A stretch of DNA of 64,000 nt from positions 1-64,000 of the forward strand of contig CAJTSE010000006.1 in assembly GCA_910578815.1 (NCBI GenBank), read 5' to 3'. Below, piece by piece: positions 42,594-50,559 of the stretch. Source of the DNA: an uncultured Acetatifactor sp. Its GTDB lineage: Bacteria; Bacillota; Clostridia; Lachnospirales; Lachnospiraceae. The notes beneath the pieces were generated by a model. It was given only the letters and a program-made list of their open reading frames with translations. It did not search any database and was not told the origin of the DNA. The stretch's first letter is position 1. The number at the start of each line of letters is the position of its first letter. Made by a program: the position numbers and the translations under genes.

Positions 42594-43643
42594 ATGATAT
42601 TAAAAAAGATCGACGAGCTTAAGGGTGGAGAGATTCTTGCACGGAATATTATGACTTGGGATTATCAGATCATTCTTCCGGAAGGAATCACGATACGTAA
42701 TGATTATGTCAATAAATTAAGGGAACTGGGCATTACAGAAGTATATATTAAAGAAGAAACAAAGTCTGATGAGATCGTTATTTTAAAATCAGAAACGGAA
42801 GAAGTTATTAGAGAAACGGTAAAGGATATACTGGAGCGTCATACCTATCAAAATAATAATGAGCTTTCAGTGTTGAGCGGTGCGGCGGATAATATTATTT
42901 CCACAATCTTGGAAGAGGATCAGGTTGTAGAAAAAATATTTGATATTAAAGAAAGAAGTGCTGATATTTATGAGCATTCTATCAGTATCTGCTCTCTGGC
43001 GATCCTGACTGCATTAAAGCTGAACGTGGACACAAAAAAGATCCATGAAATTGGTGTGGGCTGCCTGCTGCATGACATTGGGCTGCGCTATACTACCGTT
43101 GATTATAATAACAAGGATATGGAATCTTTAAATAAACAGGAGTTAGCTGCTTATAAAAAACATCCTATTTATGGGTACACATCTCTTAAGGACGAGCCTT
43201 GGATCTCGGAACTAAGTAAGTCCATTATACTTTATCATCATGAGCGCATGGATGGTTCCGGCTTTCCTCTTCGTACAAAGGACATTTCCTTTGAATGCAG
43301 GATTGTGAATGTGTGTGATGCTTTTGACGAAATGATCTGTGGAATTGCCTGCGAGCGCAGGAAGGTATATGAAGCCATTGAGTATTTGAACAATTTTAAA
43401 GACAAAAAATTTGATGCAAGAATTGTAGATGTATTTTTAGGATTTACGGCAGTGTACCCTTCAGGAACACATGTTCTGACAAATGAAGGGGAAACGGCAA
43501 TCGTACTTTCCCAGAATCGGGATTTTAAAGACCGGCCCGTAATCCGTATTATAAAGGATAAGGACGGAAAAGAGGTAACGGGCGAAGTTATCAAGGATCT
43601 TGTAAAGGTTCATAATATCTTTATAGAGAAAACATTGGATTGA
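42594..43643 (+). CDS. HD-GYP domain phosphodiesterase (probable c-di-GMP)
   Basis: A 349-residue cytosolic protein. The N-terminal ~115 residues are a DUF3391-like segment; the HD-GYP domain has HSISICSLAI, the metal motif LLHDIGLRY, KKHPIYGY and HHERMDGSGFP (canonical HHExxDGxGYP with F for Y). A C-terminal ~80-residue extension follows. Predicted to hydrolyse c-di-GMP. ATG 42594 has CGAGGACAATC upstream; a GTG at 42570 is in frame but lacks a site. The leader CGGCAGAATACGAGGACA resembles the end of the family-1 repeat. Confidence 0.88.
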   Translation: MILKKIDELKGGEILARNIMTWDYQIILPEGITIRNDYVNKLRELGITEVYIKEETKSDEIVILKSETEEVIRETVKDILERHTYQNNNELSVLSGAADNIISTILEEDQVVEKIFDIKERSADIYEHSISICSLAILTALKLNVDTKKIHEIGVGCLLHDIGLRYTTVDYNNKDMESLNKQELAAYKKHPIYGYTSLKDEPWISELSKSIILYHHERMDGSGFPLRTKDISFECRIVNVCDAFDEMICGIACERRKVYEAIEYLNNFKDKKFDARIVDVFLGFTAVYPSGTHVLTNEGETAIVLSQNRDFKDRPVIRIIKDKDGKEVTGEVIKDLVKVHNIFIEKTLD

Positions 43644-43694
43644 TACAATAATATTGTTAATGTAATTGCTGATTAGCGGTGTATATACTTACCT

Positions 43695-43716
43695 GCACGG
43701 CGGAATGAGAGGAAAA
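43695..43716 (+). repeat. Family-1 leader repeat, 3'-end fragment (serS leader)
   Basis: GCACGGCGGAATGAGAGGAAAA followed by the serS ATG. It is identical over CGGCGGAATGAGAGGAAA to the ends of copies B and C, but none of the upstream hairpins remain. Confidence 0.6.
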
Positions 43717-45012
43717 ATGATAGATATTAAGTTTTTAAGAGAAAATCCTGAAGTGGTAAAAGAGAATATTCGGAAGAAATTTCAGGAAGAAAAACTGTCT
43801 TTGGTGGATGAAGTAATTGGTCTGGATGCGGAAAACAGAAGAGCAAAGCAGGAGGGAGACGATCTGCGGAGCCGCCGCAATAAGATTTCTAAGGAAATTG
43901 GAGCATTGATGGCTCAAGGTAAAAAGGAAGAAGCCGAGGAAAAAAAGACAGAGGTTGCTACAGGCGCTAAGAGACTTGCTGAATTGGAGGCTTTGGAAAC
44001 AGAGCTTCAGGAGAAAATTACAAAGATCATGATGGTAATTCCTAATATCATTGATCCTTCCGTTCCTATTGGAAAGGACGACAGTGAAAATGTGGAAATA
44101 CAAAAATACGGGGAGCCGACCGTTCCTGATTTTGAAATACCTTATCATGCAGATATTTTAAACAGCATAAATGGACTGGATAAGGAAGCTGCCGGTCGTA
44201 CCAGCGGAAACGGTTTCTATTATCTTTTAGGTGATGCTGCCAGAATTCATTCCGCCATGATCAGCTACGCCAGGGATTTTATGATTGATAAAGGATTCAC
44301 ATATTGTATCCCGCCCTTTATGATCCGCAGTAGTGTTGTAAACGGGGTGATGAGCTTTGCTGAGATGGAAGCTATGATGTACAAAATAGAAGGAGAGGAT
44401 CTTTACCTGATCGGCACTTCCGAACATTCCATGATCGGAAAATTTAAGGGCGAGCTTGTGCCGGAAAATCAGCTGCCGGTTACTATGACCTCCTATTCTC
44501 CTTGCTTCAGGAAAGAAGTAGGATCCCATGGAATCGAAGAGAGGGGAGTTTATCGTGTTCATCAGTTTGAAAAGCAGGAGATGGTGGTTCTTTGTAAGCC
44601 GGAAGAATCTATGGACTGGTACAATAAAATGTGGACTTATACGGTAGATTTTTTCCGCAGCCTGGATATTCCTGTTCGTACATTGGAATGTTGCAGCGGC
44701 GACCTGGCAGATTTAAAGGTAAAGTCCTGTGATGTGGAAGCCTGGAGTCCCAGACAGAAAAAATTTTTTGAAGTCGGTTCCTGTTCTACTTTAGGAGATG
44801 CACAGGCCAGGCGTCTGGGAATTCGTACAAAGGGGGAAAATGGGACATACTATGTGCATACCTTAAATAATACGGTGCTTGCTTCTCCCAGAGGCTTGAT
44901 TGCATTTCTGGAAAACAATGTGCAGGCGGACGGGAGTATCAATATTCCAAAAGCACTGAGGCCTTATATGGGCGGAAAAGAGAAGGTTTTTCCGAAAAAT
45001 GGTAATGTGTAA
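43717..45012 (+). CDS. serS: Seryl-tRNA synthetase
   Basis: A 431-residue class II synthetase: N-terminal helical arm (MIDIKFLRENPEVVKENIRK...), motif 2 (TSYSPCFRKEVGSHG) and motif 3 (NNTVLASPRGLIAFLENN). Charges tRNA-Ser and tRNA-Sec. ATG 43717 has GAGAGGAAAA upstream; the open frame further upstream reads through the repeat fragment. No T-box leader is visible in the 70-base gap after the HD-GYP gene. Confidence 0.96.
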   Translation: MIDIKFLRENPEVVKENIRKKFQEEKLSLVDEVIGLDAENRRAKQEGDDLRSRRNKISKEIGALMAQGKKEEAEEKKTEVATGAKRLAELEALETELQEKITKIMMVIPNIIDPSVPIGKDDSENVEIQKYGEPTVPDFEIPYHADILNSINGLDKEAAGRTSGNGFYYLLGDAARIHSAMISYARDFMIDKGFTYCIPPFMIRSSVVNGVMSFAEMEAMMYKIEGEDLYLIGTSEHSMIGKFKGELVPENQLPVTMTSYSPCFRKEVGSHGIEERGVYRVHQFEKQEMVVLCKPEESMDWYNKMWTYTVDFFRSLDIPVRTLECCSGDLADLKVKSCDVEAWSPRQKKFFEVGSCSTLGDAQARRLGIRTKGENGTYYVHTLNNTVLASPRGLIAFLENNVQADGSINIPKALRPYMGGKEKVFPKNGNV

Positions 45013-45049
45013 GATTTGGATAGATTGTAAATGAAAGAAGGTGAGATTT

Positions 45050-45958
45050 TTGCATAAATTTATGAGAGCCATTGGCTTCAGCCATTTTGAAAGCCGCCAA
45101 AAGCTGCAGGAGCTTTTGACAGATGTAGTGATGAATTCCGAAAGGCGGGCGATTACCATGAATACGGTACATGGCTATAGAGAAAATATGCTTTTGGGAG
45201 AATTCTGCAAAAATTTTGCCGATGGTTTGGGAATTGCGGTCTGCGGTGAGTTTGACGATGACGAAAAATTTACTTATGAATATTATTATCCCTATCTGGA
45301 TGGCAGCGGTATTACCTCTTGTGAGGACGTTTCCGTAGAACGCCATGCAGATAAGGATTCTTATGCCGGAGTATGCGACGATATTAAAGTGGGAATTTCC
45401 TTGATTTTCTATTTAAAAAACAAAATTCCCTATGTAAAGGCTCAGGCAACAGACAAGCTTCCTATCAGAGGTACTACATTGACATTATCGGCTTTATCCG
45501 TCAGCGGCTCCGTTTTGCTGCCCATCCAAAAAGATGAAGGTCAGATTGAACGTGTAAAGCAGGCTTCCGTCACTAGGAATAATTTACTGGCAGCAGCCAG
45601 AAAGGGAGATGAGGATGCCATCGAAACCTTAACCCTGGAAGATATGGATATGTACACCACTATTTCCAAGCGGATTTTAAAAGAGGATGTTTTCAGCCTG
45701 GTGGATACCTGTTTTATGCCCTACGGGGTGGAATGCGATCAGTATTCCGTGCTGGGCGAGATTATGGGTGTCCGGATGGTGAAGAACAAAATGACGGACG
45801 AGAAAATTTATATTTTAACAATTTGCTGTAATGAATTGACATTTGACGTATCTATTAATATAATAGACTTATTCGGAGAGCCGCAGGTGGGCAGAAGATT
45901 CAAAGGAGTGATCTGGCTTCAGGGACATATTAATTTCCCCGAAGATGCTCTGTTGTAG
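45050..45958 (+). CDS. DUF3881 family protein
   Basis: A 302-residue soluble protein of the DUF3881 family, found in Lachnospiraceae and relatives; function unknown. Visible: HKFMRAIGFSHFESRQKLQ at the N-terminus, YPYLDGSGITSCEDVSVERH and a C-terminal GRRFKGVIWLQGHINF. The start is taken as TTG 45050 (reading Met-His-Lys-Phe, the usual family start) with AAGAAGGTGA upstream; GTG 45041 and ATG 45062 are alternatives. Its 3' part contains a consensus promoter facing the tRNA gene. Confidence 0.85.
   Translation: MHKFMRAIGFSHFESRQKLQELLTDVVMNSERRAITMNTVHGYRENMLLGEFCKNFADGLGIAVCGEFDDDEKFTYEYYYPYLDGSGITSCEDVSVERHADKDSYAGVCDDIKVGISLIFYLKNKIPYVKAQATDKLPIRGTTLTLSALSVSGSVLLPIQKDEGQIERVKQASVTRNNLLAAARKGDEDAIETLTLEDMDMYTTISKRILKEDVFSLVDTCFMPYGVECDQYSVLGEIMGVRMVKNKMTDEKIYILTICCNELTFDVSINIIDLFGEPQVGRRFKGVIWLQGHINFPEDALL
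45836..45864 (+). promoter_or_regulatory. Consensus sigma-A promoter inside DUF3881, facing tRNA-Arg
   Basis: TTGACA (45836-45841), 17-bp spacer, TATAAT (45859-45864): both hexamers exact. Predicted start near 45871, about 140 bases before the tRNA. Confidence 0.75.
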
Positions 45959-46012
45959 TTCCCGTATTGATTCTATAGCCGGATAATCTGTCAGCTGACG
46001 GATTTTCCATGA

Positions 46013-46085
46013 GTTGGTGTAGCACAGTGGATAGTGCAGCCGCCTCCTAAGCGGAAGATCGGGTGTTCGAGTCACCTCACCAACG
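46013..46085 (+). tRNA. tRNA-Arg (anticodon CCT)
   Basis: Cloverleaf by eye: acceptor GTTGGTG/CACCAAC, D arm GCAC-AGTGGATA-GTGC, anticodon stem CCGC/GCGG with loop CTCCTAA (anticodon CCT, reads AGG), T arm GGGTG-TTCGAGT-CACCT, discriminator G. CCA is not encoded. Confidence 0.96.
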
Positions 46086-46089
46086 TTCT

Positions 46090-46140
46090 AAAGCATTGAA
46101 AGAAAAGGAGTTTATCCTTGGTTTTTTCAATGCTTTTCTT
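46090..46140 (+). terminator. Intrinsic terminator after tRNA-Arg
   Basis: Stem AAAGCATTGAAA / TTTCAATGCTTT with an inner AAGGA/TCCTT stem, followed by a T-rich tract. Confidence 0.8.
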
Positions 46141-46227
46141 GTCTTATATATTTAAATAATTTTTTACTAAATGTATTAAGGTTTCAATGAATCAGCAATG
46201 AAGGGTTGAAAGGTAAAAGGAGGAAAA

Positions 46228-46530
46228 ATGGTAAAACATGTTATTTTGTGGACTTTAAAAGAAAATTTGACAGCTGCGGAAAAGGCGGAGGTAAAAGCCG
46301 GAATCAAGGCCGGGTTGGAAGGTTTGGCAGGAAAGATTCCCGGTCTGCTGGAGATTAGGGTGTTTACGGAAGGACTGCCCAGCTCCAATGCGGATCTGAT
46401 GTTAGATTCCAGCTTTGCAGATCAGGAGTCATTAAAGGACTACGCGGTTCACCCGGAGCATGTGGCGGTAGCGGAAACCAAAGTCAGACCTTATACGGCT
46501 CTTCGCAGCTGCCTGGACTATGAGGTATAG
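46228..46530 (+). CDS. Dabb-family (stress-responsive A/B barrel) protein
   Basis: A 100-residue Dabb (ferredoxin-like dimeric barrel) protein: MVKHVILWTLKENLTAAEK, GLLEIRVFTEGLPSSNADLM and a DYAVHPEHVAVAE segment. Family members are small dimers with unknown or varied ligand binding. AAAGGAGG precedes ATG 46228. Confidence 0.88.
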   Translation: MVKHVILWTLKENLTAAEKAEVKAGIKAGLEGLAGKIPGLLEIRVFTEGLPSSNADLMLDSSFADQESLKDYAVHPEHVAVAETKVRPYTALRSCLDYEV

Positions 46531-46558
46531 AATATCTATTCCCTTTTCTTCATACCCG

Positions 46559-46567
46559 TGATATAAT
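46559..46567 (+). promoter_or_regulatory. Extended -10 promoter for the small ORF and Cys-rich gene
   Basis: TGATATAAT, identical to the element before parA, about 27 bases upstream of the 41-codon ORF start. Confidence 0.45.
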
Positions 46568-46593
46568 TTATCGTAATACCCATGGAGGATAGC

Positions 46594-46719
46594 ATGATAA
46601 CTTCTAAATCTCTCTGTGTGGAAAAAATTTTACATATGCAAATTTGTGCCTGCGGTTTTTACACTAAAAGGTTATGCTTTTCTTTATCAAGAATTCGCAG
46701 GCTACAGAAAGGTTGGTAA
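46594..46719 (+). CDS. 41-residue small ORF coupled to the Cys-rich gene
   Basis: ATG 46594 has CATGGAGGATAGC upstream, a strong ribosome site. It reads MITSKSLCVEKILHMQICAC and continues basic (FYTKRLCFSLSRIRRLQKGW end) to TAA at 46717-46719, whose last base is the first base of the next gene's ATG (TAATG). Four cysteines and a basic tail. The good site, promoter and start-stop overlap suggest a real leader peptide or small protein, but there is no family evidence. Confidence 0.45.
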   Translation: MITSKSLCVEKILHMQICACGFYTKRLCFSLSRIRRLQKGW

Positions 46720-47165
46720 TGAAAATGGGAGAAGAACATAAGAAAGGTCTGGATGCTGAATTAGTATGGGAGGATCTGCAGGCATGTTGTCTGGGTGGTA
46801 TTTCCTGCAGCTTGTGTCAGGGAAAATCCTGCACCATAGGCTATGCCAAGCAGTGTATTGAGGAATACCGAAAAGCGCCGAAAAAAGAAGTTTCGGAAGG
46901 CGTGGAGCATGTGCCGTCCATAGACCTTAAGGCATTTAATGAAGACAGGCTGGAAACAGCCATTGCTCATATTTTAAAGGAATGTAAGGATTGTAAGGAG
47001 GATCATACGGAAAATTGTATTATTAATGTGATCCGCAACTGTTATGAGGTGGATCTTTTTGGGGAAACTCATCCATATGAAGGAAGTGCGCTGCAATATC
47101 TAATATATGTAAAAGAGCATTTTCCGGAACATGCGGAGCAGATTGCCAGCATGTATAAAAAATAA
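46719..47165 (+). CDS. Cysteine-rich hypothetical protein
   Basis: A 148-residue soluble protein I cannot name. It has an N-terminal cysteine cluster (LQACCLGGISCSLCQGKSC) and further pairs (KECKDCKEDHTENC), suggesting metal or iron-sulfur binding. ATG 46719 follows AAAGGTTGG and overlaps the stop of the 41-codon small ORF; a later ATG at 46725 is also possible. No signal peptide. Confidence 0.7.
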   Translation: MKMGEEHKKGLDAELVWEDLQACCLGGISCSLCQGKSCTIGYAKQCIEEYRKAPKKEVSEGVEHVPSIDLKAFNEDRLETAIAHILKECKDCKEDHTENCIINVIRNCYEVDLFGETHPYEGSALQYLIYVKEHFPEHAEQIASMYKK

Positions 47166-47292
47166 TCTATTTGAAGTAAAGCCATTGTGAAAAAACAAGG
47201 CATTTTTCATTGGTTTTAAACGACGGTTTGTGCAGGGAACGTCATAAGCCGGTTTCCATATTTTTTGCTGCGTTCCCGGAACGGAGTTTATC

Positions 47293-49206
47293 ATGAGTAT
47301 TGCAGAATATGACAAGGCCTGTCGATTGGGGAAAAAAGATTATCAATCCAGACTGATGCAGGGGCAGTCTCCTACTCTTAAGGTATTGGACGATATACTT
47401 CCCTTTAACCATCATTATGCAGAGATTCCCTTAGGGCTTGTACAGATTCCTATTGAGCGGGTTGTAGGAACCAAGACAGGAGGCAGAAGTAATGCTTTTG
47501 CCAGTAATTTTATGCCCATTCTCAGCGATAAGACAGAATTTGCCTTTAAGTGGGCCAATTTAAGTGACAGCCATGAGAAGGAAGGAATCCGGGATCCGAT
47601 TAAGGCCTATGAATACATGAATGAGTTTTATGTGGAGGAAGGAAATAAGCGGGTCAGTGTGTTGAAATATTTTGATGCCGTTTCCATAATGGGAAATGTA
47701 ACGCGAATCCTGCCCCCCAGGACTCAGGAAAAGAGCAATCGAATCTATTATGAGTTTGTGGATTTTTATGAGCTGTCTAAGATCAATTACATATGGTTTT
47801 CCGGTTTGGGAAGTTTCACAAAACTTCAGGAGTTGATTGGAAAGGGCCCTGATGAGCCTTGGAGCGATGATGATAGATTGGATTTCAGCTTTATCTTTGC
47901 CAGATTTTCCGCGGAGTACAGGGCCAACGGCGGCGATAAGCTACCTGTGACTACAGGTGATGCTTTTCTTGCTTTTATTTCTTTGTATGGGTATAAGAGT
48001 CTGGCGGATAAAACCTCCAGCGAAATCAAAGAGCTTGTGACCAAGAGCTGGGAAGAGTTTATGGTAGGAGGCTCCGGGAAGGAAGTAGAGCTGAAGATGG
48101 AGCCGGTTCAGGAGAAGAAACCTCTGCTGAACAGAATTCTTCCCATCAGCACGACCAAGCCGAAGATTGCTTTTATATATGAAAAAACACCCGGATCTTC
48201 CGCCTGGACTTATGCTCACGAACTGGGGCGGCAGCATATTGAAGTAACTTTTTCCGATGAAGTATCTACTGTCTGTTATGAGAATATTACACAGGAAACC
48301 GCGGAAGAGACGATTGAAAAGGCAGTTGCAGAGGGCTGTAATATCATATTCAGCACCACTCCGACCTTTGTTACGAGTAGTGTAAAGTCCGCCATCGCTC
48401 ACCCGGAGGTAAGGATCCTGAATTGTTCTCTGAATACTTCCCATCGGTACATTCGGACTTATTATGCCCGCATGTACGAGGCTAAATTTTTGATGGGAGC
48501 CATTGCGGGGGCCATGGCGGATAACAATCGGCTGGGCTATATTGCGGATTATCCTATCCTTGGCTGCATTGCCAATATCAATGCCTTTGCACTGGGGGCA
48601 AAGATGGTAAACCCCAGAGCGGAGGTATATCTGGAATGGTCTCGGTTGAAGGATAATACGGATATTTTGGCAAAGCTTCAAGAGAGAAACGTATCCATTA
48701 TATCCGGTAAGGATATGAATATTCCAGAGGATTCTTCCCGTTACTTCGGTCTGTTCAGTGTGGAAGGGGTTTACCCCCGGAGTCTGGCTATGCCTTTGTG
48801 GCATTGGGGGAAATTTTATGAGCGGCTGATTCGTACAATTATGGATGGTGCCTGGAAGAATGATGATAATACGGATACGGTAAAGGCTATCAATTATTGG
48901 TGGGGCATGTCCGGAGGCGTGGTGGATATGATTTGTTCCCAAAGCCTTCCCATCGGCACGAAACGTCTGGTAGATTTATTAAAGAAAAATTTTTATACGG
49001 AAAGCTTTAATCCTTTTTCGGGTATCCTTTATTCTCAGACGGGTATCATCCAAAATGAGCCGGAAGAAAGTCTTTCAGCAAAGGATATAATCACCATGGA
49101 TTGGCTGGCGGAAAATGTGATCGGTGCCATTCCCAGTCCGGAAGAATTAGCGGAATCCGCTCAACCTGTTATTAATCAGCAGGGCTTGGAGACGGCTGAA
49201 CGATAG
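47293..49206 (+). CDS. Cytosolic fusion of a ParB/Srx-like domain with a BMP (PnrA-like) binding domain
   Basis: A 637-residue protein with no signal peptide or lipobox. Residues about 45-140 resemble the ParB/sulfiredoxin-like fold (IPLGLVQIPIERVVGTKTGG, then DPIKAYEYMNEFYVEEGNKR followed by VSVLKY, like the ParB EGHHRVAAL box). After a linker, residues about 292-590 form a BMP/PnrA-type periplasmic-binding fold (KIAFIYEKTPGSSAWTYAHE, NCSLNTSHRYIRTYYARMYE, MGAIAGAMADNNRLGYIADY), normally a nucleoside-binding lipoprotein. Being cytosolic, it is more likely a ligand-sensing regulator or enzyme than a transporter part. ATG 47293 follows CGGAACGGAGTTTATC. Confidence 0.75.
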   Translation: MSIAEYDKACRLGKKDYQSRLMQGQSPTLKVLDDILPFNHHYAEIPLGLVQIPIERVVGTKTGGRSNAFASNFMPILSDKTEFAFKWANLSDSHEKEGIRDPIKAYEYMNEFYVEEGNKRVSVLKYFDAVSIMGNVTRILPPRTQEKSNRIYYEFVDFYELSKINYIWFSGLGSFTKLQELIGKGPDEPWSDDDRLDFSFIFARFSAEYRANGGDKLPVTTGDAFLAFISLYGYKSLADKTSSEIKELVTKSWEEFMVGGSGKEVELKMEPVQEKKPLLNRILPISTTKPKIAFIYEKTPGSSAWTYAHELGRQHIEVTFSDEVSTVCYENITQETAEETIEKAVAEGCNIIFSTTPTFVTSSVKSAIAHPEVRILNCSLNTSHRYIRTYYARMYEAKFLMGAIAGAMADNNRLGYIADYPILGCIANINAFALGAKMVNPRAEVYLEWSRLKDNTDILAKLQERNVSIISGKDMNIPEDSSRYFGLFSVEGVYPRSLAMPLWHWGKFYERLIRTIMDGAWKNDDNTDTVKAINYWWGMSGGVVDMICSQSLPIGTKRLVDLLKKNFYTESFNPFSGILYSQTGIIQNEPEESLSAKDIITMDWLAENVIGAIPSPEELAESAQPVINQQGLETAER

Positions 49207-49230
49207 AAAAAGGGGAAGGGAGCTTCCGTC

Positions 49231-49851
49231 ATGAGAATACTTGCCGTTTCGGATGTGGAATCTAAGCTGTATTGGGATTTTTATGAGAGAGGGATGCTGG
49301 ATGGCATAGATTTGATCATTTCCTGCGGAGATCTGGATCCCAGATATTTATCATTTTTGGTCACTATGGCTTCGGTGCCGGTGCTGTATGTACACGGAAA
49401 CCATGATACAAAATATGCCGGAATCCCTCCGGAGGGCTGTGTCTGCATTGAAGATGACATATATGTTTACCAGGGTGTCCGGATTCTGGGGCTTGGCGGC
49501 TCCATGCGCTATAAACCCGGTACTCATCAGTACACGGAAAAAGAAATGCGAAGGAGAGTCAAAAGGCTAAAGTATAAACTGTGGCGAAAGAGAGGCTTTG
49601 ACATTCTGGTGACCCATGCGCCGGCATATCAGTTGAATGACGGAATGGATCTTCCTCATCAGGGCTTTCGCATTTTCTTGAAATTGATGGAAAAGTACAG
49701 ACCGAAATACTTTTTACACGGTCATGTCCATATCAGTTACGGAAGAAAGCATAAACGATATGATAAGTATGAGGATACGCATGTGATTAATGCCTATGAA
49801 AAGTGCATTTTTGATTTTGAAGCGGAGAACGTAAAGGAAAACATAAGGTGA
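49231..49851 (+). CDS. Calcineurin-like metallophosphoesterase
   Basis: A 206-residue phosphoesterase with GDLDPRYL, VHGNHDTKY, VTHAP and HGHVHISYG metal motifs; the first motif is DVE (D8) rather than DxH. Cytosolic. It starts 24 bp after the ParB-like/BMP gene, so the two are probably an operon. Substrate unknown. Confidence 0.85.
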   Translation: MRILAVSDVESKLYWDFYERGMLDGIDLIISCGDLDPRYLSFLVTMASVPVLYVHGNHDTKYAGIPPEGCVCIEDDIYVYQGVRILGLGGSMRYKPGTHQYTEKEMRRRVKRLKYKLWRKRGFDILVTHAPAYQLNDGMDLPHQGFRIFLKLMEKYRPKYFLHGHVHISYGRKHKRYDKYEDTHVINAYEKCIFDFEAENVKENIR

Positions 49852-49909
49852 TTCCGGCAGAATCGAGTAGAAGGCCCATGTCCGGAGCAGAAGAGAGGAA
49901 CAGAATTAC

Positions 49910-50500
49910 ATGAAATACAAATGGTATAAAATTGGGGTATTGATGATTATTGTTTCCTTTATGGGATTTGCCGTGGAAAATATCTGGCTGGCACTGACCA
50001 AAGGGTATATGAATAACCGCAACATGGAGCTGCCCTTTTTACTGGGCTATGGTATGGCCATGGTGGCGGTTTACATATTATTCGGAATACCCTCCGAGAT
50101 GAAATTTTTAACGAAGTATCCGGTGAAGGTCTCCCGTCTGGCAAAATTTCTTCTTTATTTTTTATGTGTTATGGTTTGTATCAGCATCGGCGAGATCATT
50201 CTGGGAATGGTTACAGAAAAGTTTTGTCATATCGAGTATTGGAATTATTCTTTGATTCCCCTTCACATTACAAAGTATACCTCCGTACCCACCAGTATGG
50301 GATTTGCGGCGATGGTTACGCTGTTTATGGAAAAGGTATTTCCCTTTCTGATGGATAAGATGGAGGGCATGGACGGAAGGGTTTTCCGCATTGTGGTATG
50401 CGTGGTACTGATCATGATGACCATTGATTTTATCCGGTGTTATGGTCATATGATCAGGACACAGAATTTTTATGAAAAATGGCGGATCACCTTGTCGTGA
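49910..50500 (+). CDS. CmpB-type putative ABC transporter permease (membrane protein)
   Basis: A 196-residue protein with about five hydrophobic helices, resembling the ABC_trans_CmpB/DUF1113 family of Firmicutes membrane proteins (NMELPFLLGYGMAMVAVYIL, EYWNYSLIPLHI). No ATPase partner nearby. AGAGAGGAAC lies 8-10 bases before ATG 49910. Confidence 0.65.
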   Translation: MKYKWYKIGVLMIIVSFMGFAVENIWLALTKGYMNNRNMELPFLLGYGMAMVAVYILFGIPSEMKFLTKYPVKVSRLAKFLLYFLCVMVCISIGEIILGMVTEKFCHIEYWNYSLIPLHITKYTSVPTSMGFAAMVTLFMEKVFPFLMDKMEGMDGRVFRIVVCVVLIMMTIDFIRCYGHMIRTQNFYEKWRITLS

Positions 50501-50559
50501 AGCCGCTTGGTTTTTATCGGGCTTTGTGATAATGTAATGTTGAAAAGAGGCATTGTAAG

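Noticed and set aside
43644..43716. T-box riboswitch in front of serS
   Set aside because: The gap is only about 70 bases, far too short, and has no T-box sequence.
47941..48942. Antisense open frame of 333 codons opposite the ParB-like/BMP gene
   Set aside because: No ribosome site or recognisable protein; it mirrors the codon bias of the clear gene on the plus strand.
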